Under the pieces are notes generated by a model. It did not search any database. It saw only the letters and a program-made list of their open reading frames with translations, and was not told where the DNA came from. A stretch of DNA of 64,000 nucleotides from contig NZ_FXBL01000004.1 of NCBI RefSeq assembly GCF_900177325.1, forward strand, positions 2,356,001-2,420,000, read 5' to 3'. A program made the position numbers and the translations under genes. Below, piece after piece: positions 27,161-35,094 of the stretch. This stretch comes from Mesorhizobium australicum (GTDB lineage: Bacteria; Pseudomonadota; Alphaproteobacteria; Rhizobiales; Rhizobiaceae). Every line of letters starts with the position of its first letter. The first letter of the stretch is position 1.

Positions 27161-27240
27161 TTGATAAGTGCCGTCGTCGCAGCCAAGTCCACAAAGGACT
27201 TGCTAGCCGTGCCGAAGGACGCATTCCCTTTGGTCACAGG

Positions 27241-28170
27241 GTGGTCCACAGAAGGGAAGGCGTGTTGACGGACTCAGCGTATTCTATCCATGAGCAGGGC
27301 TGGACGACCCGTGAGGATCTCGGCGCGGCTGGACTCTTCTCCGATGGGGGCCACGCCCACAGCGTCGCCGAACTCTACGAACGTCATCATCACGTCCTGT
27401 GGGAGGAGAGCTTCCACAAATACTGCGTGGCCGGCTTCCTTCGGGAGTTGGATACAATTCTGCGGTCGGAGCGGTTCAGAGACTTCCCCCAAGAGAGGCT
27501 GGACTTTCTGATCGGAGAGCTGCGCCGGAGGGGAAACAGCAACGGCACCATCAACAGGAAGCTGTCCGCCCTTAGCAAGCTGCTCAAGAAGGCCCGCCAG
27601 ATGGGAGAGGTCCACAGCCTCCCGGAGATTCGGCGCCTCAAGGAGAGGGCAGGGCGCATCCGATTCCTCGACTACGACGAGGAGGCCCGACTCTTCTCGT
27701 CCATCAGGGTACGCTCCGAGACCTATGCTAACCTCTCACTATTCTTGGTGGACACCGGCGCGCGACTTGGCGAGGCGATAGGTGCTCGGTGGAACGACAT
27801 CGAGGAAGGCCGTGTCACTTTCTGGCTCACGAAGTCGGGTCGGAGCAGGACGGTCCCATTGACGCACCGAGCCCAGCGGGCGCTGCAAGCGCAACGAGGC
27901 CGAGCGATCGGCCCTTTCATTGACGTGAAACAGTATCAGTTCCGCATCGCATGGCACCAGGCGAAAGCCGAGGTAGGGCTCGGTCGCGACGCCGACGTTG
28001 TGCCCCACGTACTTCGGCATACCTGCGCTTCGCGGCTCGTTCGCGGCGGAGTGGACATCCGGCGCGTGCAGACGTGGCTAGGGCATCAAACGCTGCAGAT
28101 GACGATGCGCTATGCGCACCTTGCAACACATGACCTCGATGCATGCTTGTCGGTGCTGGAGGAGCGGTAA
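27241..28170 (+). CDS. Tyrosine-type site-specific recombinase (integrase)
   Basis: A 309-residue phage-type integrase with an N-terminal SAM-like core-binding domain (about 55-130) and a catalytic domain. The catalytic residues are Arg175 (GARLGEA), Lys198, His256 and Arg259 (HVLRHTCAS), His282 (GHQ) and Tyr291, the nucleophile. It should catalyse integration and excision of the element. The first start is GTG at 27241; GTG at 27262 has a better GAAGGGAAGG site and is a good alternative. It lies 85 bp after the 59-bp repeat, as expected for an att-adjacent integrase. Confidence 0.95.
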   Translation: MVHRREGVLTDSAYSIHEQGWTTREDLGAAGLFSDGGHAHSVAELYERHHHVLWEESFHKYCVAGFLRELDTILRSERFRDFPQERLDFLIGELRRRGNSNGTINRKLSALSKLLKKARQMGEVHSLPEIRRLKERAGRIRFLDYDEEARLFSSIRVRSETYANLSLFLVDTGARLGEAIGARWNDIEEGRVTFWLTKSGRSRTVPLTHRAQRALQAQRGRAIGPFIDVKQYQFRIAWHQAKAEVGLGRDADVVPHVLRHTCASRLVRGGVDIRRVQTWLGHQTLQMTMRYAHLATHDLDACLSVLEER

Positions 28171-28260
28171 GCTCTCGCCGCGTGACAGATTGAGCTTGCT
28201 TCATACTGTTTACCAAGCATTCGTAGGCTCCCTCCTCGGAGCGACGAAGGCGAGCAGACG

Positions 28261-28533
28261 ATGGTCGACAGAACCTGTCAGCAATGTGGGCGATCGTTCG
28301 AGGTGAAGCGCCGCTCCGCGCGGTTCTGCTCGGAGCGTTGCCGCAAGGCGGCGCAAAGGGCAGGAGTTATCGGGACATCGCTGTTCGGGACGGGTCCCAG
28401 TGCCGTTCCGGATATGCCTGTCCCGATAAAGGTCCGTAACCCACGGGAAACGCTGGACAAGTTGTTGGCGAAACAGGGCCTTTTGGGCGACCGACCTCTT
28501 CGGCTCTCGACTGGCGGCAGGTTGACGCCGTAA
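28261..28533 (+). CDS. Small zinc-ribbon protein, possibly the 5' part of a frameshifted gene
   Basis: A 90-residue basic protein that opens with a CxxC-x14-CxxxC finger (CQQCGRSF then FCSERCRKAAQRAG), likely binding one Zn ion. After about residue 35 the sequence is less typical. From 28440 the next reading frame (shift -1) stays open for about 400 bp and has clear coding character, yet has no start codon in its first part. The two frames may be one gene split by a frameshift. Function is unknown; small zinc fingers like this often bind DNA in phage and satellite elements. Confidence 0.6.
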   Translation: MVDRTCQQCGRSFEVKRRSARFCSERCRKAAQRAGVIGTSLFGTGPSAVPDMPVPIKVRNPRETLDKLLAKQGLLGDRPLRLSTGGRLTP

Positions 28534-28841
28534 CCTGGGAGCTGCGCCACGGCCGCAAGGTCGTCGCGCATATCATTGATCGAGGCCACTTCGCGGACCA
28601 GACCTCCTGGACGGCCGTCTGCGGTGCTACCACCATCGGCCCCTCGCTGATCGAGGACAGCGGATTGTCGAACGGTCGCGCAGGGGTGGCCGACGCGAAG
28701 CGCGTGGCGGAGGCGATGGCGACCGGGGATGTGAGGGAATTGGTCCTGTTCGCCCAGCAGCTGGAGGACTGCACCGACGACATGCGGCTGAATCTGTCGG
28801 GCCTGTTGGAACTGGTCAGGGGTGCGCGCCGTGCTGCTTAA
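28440..28841 (+). pseudogene. Open frame without a start, likely 3' part of the zinc-ribbon gene (frameshifted)
   Basis: Frame 28440-28841 begins after a TAA at 28437 and has no ATG or GTG until far inside. Its predicted segment from about 28509, starting DWRQVDAVTWELRHGRK and continuing through WTAVCGATTIG to LNLSGLLELVRGARRAA, has protein-like composition and third-position GC bias. It lies -1 relative to the 28261 gene, which overlaps it until 28533. A disabled gene, a sequencing error or programmed frameshifting (a CCTTTTGG stretch lies at 28479-28486) are the options. I do not recognise the family. Confidence 0.5.
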
Positions 28842-28842
28842 C

Positions 28843-28854
28843 TGCGGTACCGCA
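28843..28854. promoter_or_regulatory. Perfect 12-bp palindrome TGCGGTACCGCA, candidate operator
   Basis: The palindrome starts 2 bp after the end of the frameshifted gene and lies 31 bp before the small HTH gene at 28886. Its position before a possible DNA-binding protein gene suggests autoregulation. No second copy was noticed. Confidence 0.35.
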
Positions 28855-28885
28855 ACGGTAGGGTTGCCAGCGTATCATCGGACCC

Positions 28886-29137
28886 ATGGACGCTCTCTCG
28901 AACTCTGCCGCTGCTGTCGACGCTCTGCTGGAGCAAGCAAGGCTACACGCCGCCAGGGGCGAGGAGTTTGAACGCCTGGCCAGGCAGAGCTACCTGGCCG
29001 CCCGTGACGCCATCATCGAGGCGAAGAAGATAGCCCTCCCGTCCAGGCTCTCGAACCGAACAGTCGCCGAGCGGATAGGCCGCAGCCCGAACTGGGTCGA
29101 CAAGCTCATGGCCGATGGCTGGGGCGCCAACGGGTGA
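28886..29137 (+). CDS. Small helix-turn-helix protein (83 aa)
   Basis: The first half is an Ala/Glu/Arg-rich helix (ALLEQARLHAARGEEFERLA). The second half holds a helix-turn-helix, SNRTVAERIGRSPNWV, that closely parallels TNRKVAKTLGRSHRWV in the N-terminus of the methyltransferase at 30833; the preceding helices also correspond. It is therefore a stand-alone version of that DNA-binding module, possibly a regulator of the element. The ribosome-binding site is weak. No homologue is recognised. Confidence 0.65.
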   Translation: MDALSNSAAAVDALLEQARLHAARGEEFERLARQSYLAARDAIIEAKKIALPSRLSNRTVAERIGRSPNWVDKLMADGWGANG

Positions 29138-29296
29138 TGAGTCGGGTGTGCGCCGGCAGGTAGTGAGGTCTGTATGGCTGCGCGGGCGCAACACACGTCG
29201 GTAACCATCGGTCCTAAGTGATTGCGATTCCAGTGGATTCGGGCCACCGAATAAGCGTTGTGGGGTCACGGCGAACAGCGCCGGAGGAGCCCAACG

Positions 29297-29512
29297 ATGA
29301 ACATCACCCTGATCGCCCGCACCACCTACAAGCGCACCAGCAAGGTCACCCTGCAGACCATCACCTACACGGCCGACGAATACGGCCAGGTCTTCAACGC
29401 CACCCAGCGCGCCGCCCTGGACGCGGGAAAGCCGGTCACCATCGAAGACTCCAGCCACATCAAGGACGAGGTCGTCAACGCCTCGGCCCTCGCCATCGCC
29501 GCGCTCGCCTAA
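29297..29512 (+). CDS. Small protein of unknown function (71 aa)
   Basis: GGAGGAG lies 7 bp before the ATG at 29297, which supports translation. The product is mostly beta-like (NITLIARTTYKRTSKVTLQT) with an acidic C-terminal helix (DEVVNASALAIAALA). It has no Cys, signal or membrane segment. I do not recognise it. It lies 26 bp before the DUF2786-like gene and is likely cotranscribed. Confidence 0.65.
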   Translation: MNITLIARTTYKRTSKVTLQTITYTADEYGQVFNATQRAALDAGKPVTIEDSSHIKDEVVNASALAIAALA

Positions 29513-29538
29513 CCTCACCGCAACACGGAGACACCCCG

Positions 29539-30003
29539 ATGACCAACACCTCGAACCTCTACCGCAAGGTCCGCGCCCTCGTCGCCAAGACTGTCACGAA
29601 CGGCTGCGAGCCCGCCGAGGCAATCAGCGCCGCGAACCTCGCCTCCAAGCTCATCGCCGAACACCAGCTCGACGCCGCCAAGATCGACTGGCCTGCCGCG
29701 CCAGAAGGGTATCGGTGGGAAGGAACGCCGGGCGTGGGAGGCGAGCTGGTCGCAGAAGCGCCGGTCCCCGAAAAGCCGAAGCGGACGAGGACGCCCAAGG
29801 CCGAGCCGAAGCCGAAGCGCCCTACTCGGAAGGAGCGGGTCGCCGAGATGCTCCGCTCGCAGGATGGCACGACCATCGAGGCGATAATGTCGGAGTTCGG
29901 GGTGCTCGCGCACTCGGCCCGCGCGATGGTGAGTGTCTACGGACGCGAGATCGGTGGGGTCACTTACGACCGGGAGAACAAGGTCTACCGAGCGCGCGCC
30001 TGA
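29539..30003 (+). CDS. DUF2786-like N-terminal plus winged-helix C-terminal protein (154 aa)
   Basis: Residues 7-45 (YRKVRALVAKTVTNGCEPAE, then an Ala-rich helix) resemble the DUF2786 motif found in phage and element proteins. A Lys/Pro-rich linker follows at about 75-100, then a winged helix-turn-helix at about 100-150 that resembles DUF3489-type domains. The same wHTH pattern recurs at the C-terminus of the gene at 30112 (LR-x3-G, then S-x-R-x4-S-x-Y-x-R, then DR and Y-x-R). A DNA-binding regulatory role is likely. A strong terminator follows its stop. Confidence 0.75.
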   Translation: MTNTSNLYRKVRALVAKTVTNGCEPAEAISAANLASKLIAEHQLDAAKIDWPAAPEGYRWEGTPGVGGELVAEAPVPEKPKRTRTPKAEPKPKRPTRKERVAEMLRSQDGTTIEAIMSEFGVLAHSARAMVSVYGREIGGVTYDRENKVYRARA

Positions 30004-30024
30004 CAGCCCTCGAAGCCGAATGAC

Positions 30025-30053
30025 GATGAGGCCGATAAGGCCTCATCTTCTTT
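30025..30053 (+). terminator. Rho-independent terminator inside the element
   Basis: GATGAGGCC at 30025-30033 pairs with GGCCTCATC at 30039-30047 around a GATAA loop, followed by TTCTTT. It separates the small-gene block 28886-30003 from the next genes. Confidence 0.8.
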
Positions 30054-30111
30054 CCGCTTCACCATCGGGCTCGCGGCAAGCTTCAATGCGCCGACCTCCA
30101 CGGAGTCTCCG

Positions 30112-30618
30112 ATGCTCGACCGTCTCATCGCCCAAGCCGCCGATCCGCTGCAGACCAGCCCCGAGCGCGCAGCCGCGTTGTCCTGCGCTGCTCGCCTCCA
30201 CGGCCGTCGAGACCCTTCGTGGCCCGACCCTCCACCTGGCTGGACGTGGCTGGACGGGAAACTGGGGCGGTCCACATCATTGAGCTTCCCGCCACCCCGC
30301 TGGCGCAAGTCCGACCCGTGGACGGGGGAAGAGGTGCGAGCGCTGACTCCACCATCATCGGTCCCAACGGTAGCAGCGCCCGAGGAGCCGCCAAGGCAGA
30401 TGAATGGTCTCCGTAGACCGCCCTCCAGGGACTCCGGCGCGGGAATCGTCATCGAGTTGGTGTTGCGGCCTGAAGGCGCGTCGCTATTCGAACTGGTCAC
30501 CGCGTCGGGTCTCTCGGCCAATAGCGTTCGCGGGACTATCAGCATCTACGCCCGCGACATGGTTCGGTTTGATCGCGGATCCGGCCGATACGTGCGCGTG
30601 CAGGCCGAAGCGGCGTAA
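30112..30618 (+). CDS. Protein with Pro/Trp-rich N-terminus and C-terminal winged helix (168 aa)
   Basis: GGAG lies 6 bp before the ATG. Residues 1-100 are rich in Pro, Arg and Trp and look poorly ordered. Residues about 110-164 form a predicted winged helix (VIELVLRPEGASLFELVTA, then LSANSVRGTISIYARD and DRGSGRYVRV) with the same pattern as the C-terminal domain of the gene at 29539. It is probably a second member of this DNA-binding family within the element. I do not recognise a named family for the first part. Confidence 0.65.
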   Translation: MLDRLIAQAADPLQTSPERAAALSCAARLHGRRDPSWPDPPPGWTWLDGKLGRSTSLSFPPPRWRKSDPWTGEEVRALTPPSSVPTVAAPEEPPRQMNGLRRPPSRDSGAGIVIELVLRPEGASLFELVTASGLSANSVRGTISIYARDMVRFDRGSGRYVRVQAEAA

Positions 30619-30832
30619 TTCGACCGCCACGTTCGGCTCGTCATCGGCCTTCGGCGATCCCGCTGGCCTGCGACGCCAAGTCGATAGCGATAGCGGCCGT
30701 TGGCCGCCTGTGAGGCTTTGTGGGCTTTTAACCGGTTCGGCCTCCCGCCAACGTGTACAATTCGAACTATCGCGTTAGCCTGATGACAGCGCGGACCTGC
30801 TAGCCTCCCCGACCTCAAGGTGGAGGACCGGG

Positions 30833-32011
30833 ATGATGCCACAAGCCGTCGAGAACGATAGCGCAGCCCAGGCGGAGGCGCTCCTGACCCGTGCGAAGCG
30901 TTACCTGGCCAAGGGTGATCAGGGCTACCGGGATGCCCGCTCCGCCATCCTCGAAGCTCTCAAGCGCGACCCGTCCTTGACCAATCGCAAAGTCGCCAAG
31001 ACGCTCGGCCGAAGTCATCGCTGGGTCAACGCACTGGTGAAGTGGAGTGGAACGCTCGGTTCCACTCCCTTCGAGCGCGAGGTCGATATGACCGACACCA
31101 GCGAGCCCGACGATAGTCCCGATGAGCCGTTCCGTCTGAAGAACGGCGACGTCATCAAGATGGGAGACCACGTCGCATGCATCGGTGACTCGACGGATGA
31201 CGGGTCGAAGCTAAGTGCCTTCTCGGCTGCGGGCTTGCCCTTCCTTAAAGAGTTCATCGACGCTTACGCGATTGAGGAGGACAGGGACTTCGTGGTCGTT
31301 TCTGACCCTCCTTATGGGGTCAACAAGGACGGCATCCTCAACGACCACAATGCAGACTGGCAGGAAGTCTATCGGCTCTTCAAGCCACGCGGGGGATTCG
31401 CCTTCGCGGCCTACCACCCGCCCGCCTTCGCGGCGGCCCAGAAGGGCATCGAAGATGCCGGATGGACCGTGCTGCACTATCTGGCAATGCATAATCTAGG
31501 CGGCCAGCCGTGGCGGCAGCGGGCACAGAATTCCATCGATACCATCTTCTACTTCGCCCGCGAAGGCGAGGAGCCCTGGCCAGCCGAAAGGATCTCGCCG
31601 TCGCTGCTGAGGCCCGACGCGAGCAAGGCTGCAAAGGCCGAGCGCAAGGAGATCGCCGCCGGGCACAAGACGTCGAAGCCGGTGAAGGTGCTGATCGAAC
31701 TCATCAGGCTTATCAGCGAAGAGGGCCACTCGGTCCTGGACCCCTTCATGGGGACCGGCTCTACGCTGATTGCCTGCCATCGGACGGGCCGCAAGTTCGT
31801 CGGAATCGATGCGGTTCCCGAGAACGTTGAGAAGGCCGTTCGCACATGGCAGCGCGAAGCCCGTAAAACCGATCCCACTGCGAAGGCCATCGTGGATCGC
31901 GATTTCATCGGCGGGGAAATCCCCTATGATGACCTGCTGCCAGACCATCCCAGCGACATCTACCTCGGCGAGGATGGTGAATTGCACTACCGCTCCGAGG
32001 CGGCCGAGTAG
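30833..32011 (+). CDS. Orphan beta-type DNA methyltransferase (N6-Ade/N4-Cyt) with N-terminal HTH
   Basis: A 392-residue protein. Residues 10-72 carry a helix-turn-helix module (TNRKVAKTLGRSHRWV). After a linker, GDHVACIGDSTDD opens the methyltransferase domain, with catalytic motif DPPY at 158-161 and the AdoMet motif DPFMGTGST at 303-311, preceded by HKTSKPVKVL (motif X-like). The order catalytic-before-AdoMet is the beta class. It should methylate adenine (or cytosine N4) in a short target. No restriction gene is nearby, so it may protect the element from host restriction or regulate it. GGAGG precedes the ATG. Confidence 0.92.
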   Translation: MMPQAVENDSAAQAEALLTRAKRYLAKGDQGYRDARSAILEALKRDPSLTNRKVAKTLGRSHRWVNALVKWSGTLGSTPFEREVDMTDTSEPDDSPDEPFRLKNGDVIKMGDHVACIGDSTDDGSKLSAFSAAGLPFLKEFIDAYAIEEDRDFVVVSDPPYGVNKDGILNDHNADWQEVYRLFKPRGGFAFAAYHPPAFAAAQKGIEDAGWTVLHYLAMHNLGGQPWRQRAQNSIDTIFYFAREGEEPWPAERISPSLLRPDASKAAKAERKEIAAGHKTSKPVKVLIELIRLISEEGHSVLDPFMGTGSTLIACHRTGRKFVGIDAVPENVEKAVRTWQREARKTDPTAKAIVDRDFIGGEIPYDDLLPDHPSDIYLGEDGELHYRSEAAE

Positions 32012-32056
32012 TCCTCCCACTTGATACCCCGCCCGGCATAAGCCTTTGTCGGTCTC

Positions 32057-33193
32057 ATGGACGACGAGACCGACCCGCACCCCGACGACGCCGAGACCGA
32101 GCGCCTGCTCGCCCTTATGGTGGCAGAGCTTCGTGCGCCGGAAGGCGAGAAGGACATGGATCGTTACCTCGACCTGCAAGAGCAACTCCGCGCGCTCTAC
32201 CAGCCAGTCACAGGGATCGACTATGACCCGCCATCCACAGCCATCGGGGCTGACCCGCTCGTCACCCCCGGCGACCTTCTCGCTCCCCGTTCTCCCTGGA
32301 TGCGGCAGAAGGTGTTCAACTTCTCCGGACCCAACGTCCCAGAGGGCTTTAGGCCGATTACGCCGGAGGGCTTCAAGCGGACCATCTATACGATGGTGCC
32401 CGACGCCGAGGCCGTCTGCGTCGATGCCCTGAAGGTGACGGACAGATCGTCCGACTCCAAGCTTCTCGCCGGCCGGCTGATCGCCCATCATGTTCTGCAT
32501 GATCTGCAGCCGCCCGCCGAGGTGAAGCAGGCGCTGGCCACCGCACTGGGCCTGACGGGAAAGCGGGTGAACACCCCCGCTCGCCTTGCGGCCGAGGCGG
32601 CCTACGAGTCCATGTCGTTCCACGACATCATCGTCGCCCTCGGGCTCGCCAACGCCGATGGGGCGCTGCGCCAGCAGGTCATCGAGAAGCTTCGGCCCGG
32701 CCAGCGGTTCGGAGTGCGCGGGGATACACGGGCCGACTACCTGAGGGCCGTAGACGCCGAGACCGATGAGCGGATCAGGCGTGGCGACTGGAGCAAGCAG
32801 GCCATGTCACAACTCGCCATCGCGGCCCACCTGGGCTGGAAGAAGCGCGGCAAGTTCCACATCGGCATCATCCGCCACTGGACCGCATCGGAGCAATGGA
32901 AGAACGACTGCGCCAGTGTTGCGTTCTGGAAGGCAAAGCCGTTGCGCGCCGCCATCGACCTGGACGCCCAAGCAGTCGTCAACGATGTGGACCGCCTGAC
33001 CGACGCAGCGCTGGCCGCCCTCGTCGGCGTCGAGCCGAAGATCGTCCGATGGTGGCGTAACCGTATTGACTGGCCGCAGAGGGTGCGGACGAGGTCCGAG
33101 ATAATGCTCGCCGCCGCCGAGGCCGCGCGCTCGCACGACGAAGAGATTTACGCGCGCCAGGCCGCACAGGCGTTATCTCGTGAGTCCAACTAA
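32057..33193 (+). CDS. Large protein of unknown function in the element (378 aa)
   Basis: The product starts with an acidic segment (MDDETDPHPDDAETE) and an amphipathic helix. A middle region (about 100-240) is rich in Ala, and the C-terminal part contains aromatic and basic patches (HLGWKKRGKFHIG, WWRNRIDWPQRVRTRS). Residues about 310-335 (TDAALAALVGVEPKIVRWW) could be a helix-turn-helix. No catalytic motif, signal or membrane segment is seen. The start has no clear ribosome-binding site. It lies between the methyltransferase and AlpA-like genes. I do not recognise it; a DNA-binding or packaging-related role is speculation. Confidence 0.75.
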   Translation: MDDETDPHPDDAETERLLALMVAELRAPEGEKDMDRYLDLQEQLRALYQPVTGIDYDPPSTAIGADPLVTPGDLLAPRSPWMRQKVFNFSGPNVPEGFRPITPEGFKRTIYTMVPDAEAVCVDALKVTDRSSDSKLLAGRLIAHHVLHDLQPPAEVKQALATALGLTGKRVNTPARLAAEAAYESMSFHDIIVALGLANADGALRQQVIEKLRPGQRFGVRGDTRADYLRAVDAETDERIRRGDWSKQAMSQLAIAAHLGWKKRGKFHIGIIRHWTASEQWKNDCASVAFWKAKPLRAAIDLDAQAVVNDVDRLTDAALAALVGVEPKIVRWWRNRIDWPQRVRTRSEIMLAAAEAARSHDEEIYARQAAQALSRESN

Positions 33194-33259
33194 CCAGTCC
33201 AAGTCGCTGCGCCGGGAACGGTATGGCACCGTGTCTTCACGTCCACGGAGACCCGCAAC

Positions 33260-33466
33260 GTGCCCGACCAAGCCCACCTCCTCCGCCTCCCCGTCGTCCT
33301 CGCCAGGACCGGCCTCTCGCGCAGCCAGCTCTACCGGCTCGTCGCGGCGGGCAGGTTCCCGCGCCCGGTCGGCCTGGGAGGCACGGCGGCGAAGGCCTGG
33401 TCGAGCGCGGCGGTCTCCGAATGGATTCGTGACCAACTCCAGAGCGCCGAGAGCGCCCGACTATAA
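33260..33466 (+). CDS. AlpA-like excisionase/transcriptional regulator (68 aa)
   Basis: A single MerR-like winged helix of the AlpA family: LLRLPVVLARTGLSRSQLYR, then the GRFPRPVGLGG wing and WSSAAVSEWIRDQ. AlpA proteins activate integrase or replication genes in P4-like satellites and cryptic prophages. The start is GTG at 33260 with GGAG 9 bp upstream. The position before the replication genes matches P4- and PICI-like elements, where AlpA controls the satellite programme. Confidence 0.9.
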   Translation: MPDQAHLLRLPVVLARTGLSRSQLYRLVAAGRFPRPVGLGGTAAKAWSSAAVSEWIRDQLQSAESARL

Positions 33467-33476
33467 GGATACTACC

Positions 33477-34574
33477 ATGAACATGAATCTCGAAGACGAC
33501 GGGTCACTCGGCCCCGACTACGATGACGTGATGCGCCTGCTTCACGAGCGGGTCGAGTCGTCCCCGGAGACCGAAGAGCTCCGCGAGCGCCTGGCACTGG
33601 TGGAGGAAGCGCCTCGCGTCCTCGGCGATGCCCGGCTCGGCGCGCAGACTGCGGCGGCCTCGGCGCGTGAGGACGTCGAGCGCTCCACCGTCCACGAGGC
33701 CAACATTCGACGCGCCCTCACGGACAACCGTCTGACCACGGAGCAGCGGGAAGCCCTCCAGGCCCAGCTGTCCGACGCACGAGCGCGCAAGGAGCGCGAC
33801 CAGAAGCGTGCTGCAGCAGCGGACGCGGCCGACACGAAGGCCTTGTCCGCTGTCGGCGATGCGCGCGTCGTGCGCAAGGCCGTCTTCACCGACCTGCGGC
33901 GAAGGCTCACGGCGAATCCCGGCGATGGACTCGGGCAGCTGCAGTTCGTTCTTGACCCGGTCGCCTCGGGGGCTGCGGGTCTTCTCACCCATATCACGAC
34001 GAGGCCCGTCCCGCGCGGAAAGCGGATGCTTGAACGGGTCCGCTTCGCCGAGCCCAAGAAGGAGTTCGCTGACCCCGACCAGGTCGAGCAAGATTGCCGA
34101 GTCGAGCTGAACCGACTCCGGTCGGAGCGCGAAGGCGTCGCGGCCGAACACGCGCCGGTCGAGGAGTTGAAGGCCAAGGCCCTCTTGCGGGCCAGAACGC
34201 TCGGCCGCACCTCGGGTATCCGAGTCGTGGTCGGAAAGGACGGCAACGTCACCCTGGCCTTCCCGCAACGCCCACTTGGCCTCACCGCGCCTTCCGGCGC
34301 GAAACTCGGGACCACCGATGCTGAGGGACTGATCTGCGCCTTGCTGCCCGACCTTGTCGAGGCGGCGATTGATCGCTCGCTCGCCGAGCAGTTCGATGTC
34401 GATGGGGGCATGACGGCGGGCGAAAAGCGAACCCGCCTGCAAGAAATCGACGCTCAGCTCCTCGCCGTCGAGCGTATCGAGGCTGCGGCTGGATGGCAGA
34501 AGGCCCACGACACCGGCGAGCCTGTCCGCTTCCGGCCCGATCTCAACCCGCGAGCGATTCTCGGCCTCGCGTAA
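33477..34574 (+). CDS. Coiled-coil-rich protein of unknown function in the element (365 aa)
   Basis: From the ATG at 33477 (AAGGA 8 bp upstream, 10 bp after the AlpA stop) the protein has 365 residues. Residues about 20-145 are strongly charged, helical and rich in Ala, Glu and Arg, with coiled-coil character. The middle holds VLDPVASGAAGLLTHI; the C-terminal part contains a beta-rich segment (SGIRVVVGKDGNVTLAFPQR) and a final helical region. No enzyme motif is recognised. Cotranscription with AlpA is likely. A longer in-frame extension upstream is Arg/Ser-rich shadow sequence of the AlpA gene. Confidence 0.78.
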   Translation: MNMNLEDDGSLGPDYDDVMRLLHERVESSPETEELRERLALVEEAPRVLGDARLGAQTAAASAREDVERSTVHEANIRRALTDNRLTTEQREALQAQLSDARARKERDQKRAAAADAADTKALSAVGDARVVRKAVFTDLRRRLTANPGDGLGQLQFVLDPVASGAAGLLTHITTRPVPRGKRMLERVRFAEPKKEFADPDQVEQDCRVELNRLRSEREGVAAEHAPVEELKAKALLRARTLGRTSGIRVVVGKDGNVTLAFPQRPLGLTAPSGAKLGTTDAEGLICALLPDLVEAAIDRSLAEQFDVDGGMTAGEKRTRLQEIDAQLLAVERIEAAAGWQKAHDTGEPVRFRPDLNPRAILGLA

Positions 34575-34714
34575 CGGTAGTCTCCGGGCGGGTTGGTCTT
34601 GGCCCGCACGGAGAGGTCGCGGAGGTTCTCCTGCCTCGTGGCGACCAGGGCCGGGCGGCTTTCTGGTTGCCCGTCCGGCCCTTCAATACGCGACGCTTCG
34701 GCGGCGCGAAGCTG

Positions 34715-34748
34715 CCCCGCCGATTGTTCACTCCTCCGATCGGCGGGG
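34715..34748. other. Inverted repeat upstream of the small gene at 34807
   Basis: CCCCGCCGAT at 34715-34724 pairs exactly with ATCGGCGGGG at 34739-34748 around a 14-base loop. There is no T-run. It lies in a 232-bp non-coding gap and could be an attenuator, an operator or a weak terminator. Confidence 0.4.
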
Positions 34749-34806
34749 CGGCACCAACTCGATCAACCCGACGCGCCCGATGCGGCGCGCAACCAAGGAA
34801 ATGCAC

Positions 34807-35094
34807 ATGTCCAACGTAACCTTCATCCTCGCCTACGCGATGTCTGACGGCGTCGCGGTCGCGCACTCCGAATCCGCGTGGGATGCCCTTCTGCGCGGCG
34901 AGCTTGATGCTGCCCTCGGGGCAGCGCCTCGATACCTCGACCCGACGACCGGAAAGGAACTCAGCCAGCGTCAAGTCGCCCGTATCTGGGCGACCGCCTC
35001 GGCACCGCGACGGCCCGCGCTGGCGGAACAGTTCGAGTCGATGGCTGATCGGATCTACGGCGGCGACGGGCCGTGGGCGCGGAGGCGGCCATGA
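34807..35094 (+). CDS. Small protein of unknown function (95 aa)
   Basis: AAGGA lies 7 bp before the ATG at 34807; another ATG 6 bp earlier is too close to the site. The product (SNVTFILAYAMSDGVAVAH, then a helical region with LDPTTGKELSQRQVARIW) has no recognised domain. Its ATG-to-stop frame overlaps the next gene by 4 bp (ATGA), so both are translated together. It is part of the block before the primase gene. Confidence 0.68.
   Translation: MSNVTFILAYAMSDGVAVAHSESAWDALLRGELDAALGAAPRYLDPTTGKELSQRQVARIWATASAPRRPALAEQFESMADRIYGGDGPWARRRP

Noticed and set aside
27156..27240. A tRNA gene 3' end as integrase target
   Set aside because: No cloverleaf or T-arm sequence is visible between the porin terminator and the integrase; the 59-bp porin repeat is the better candidate.
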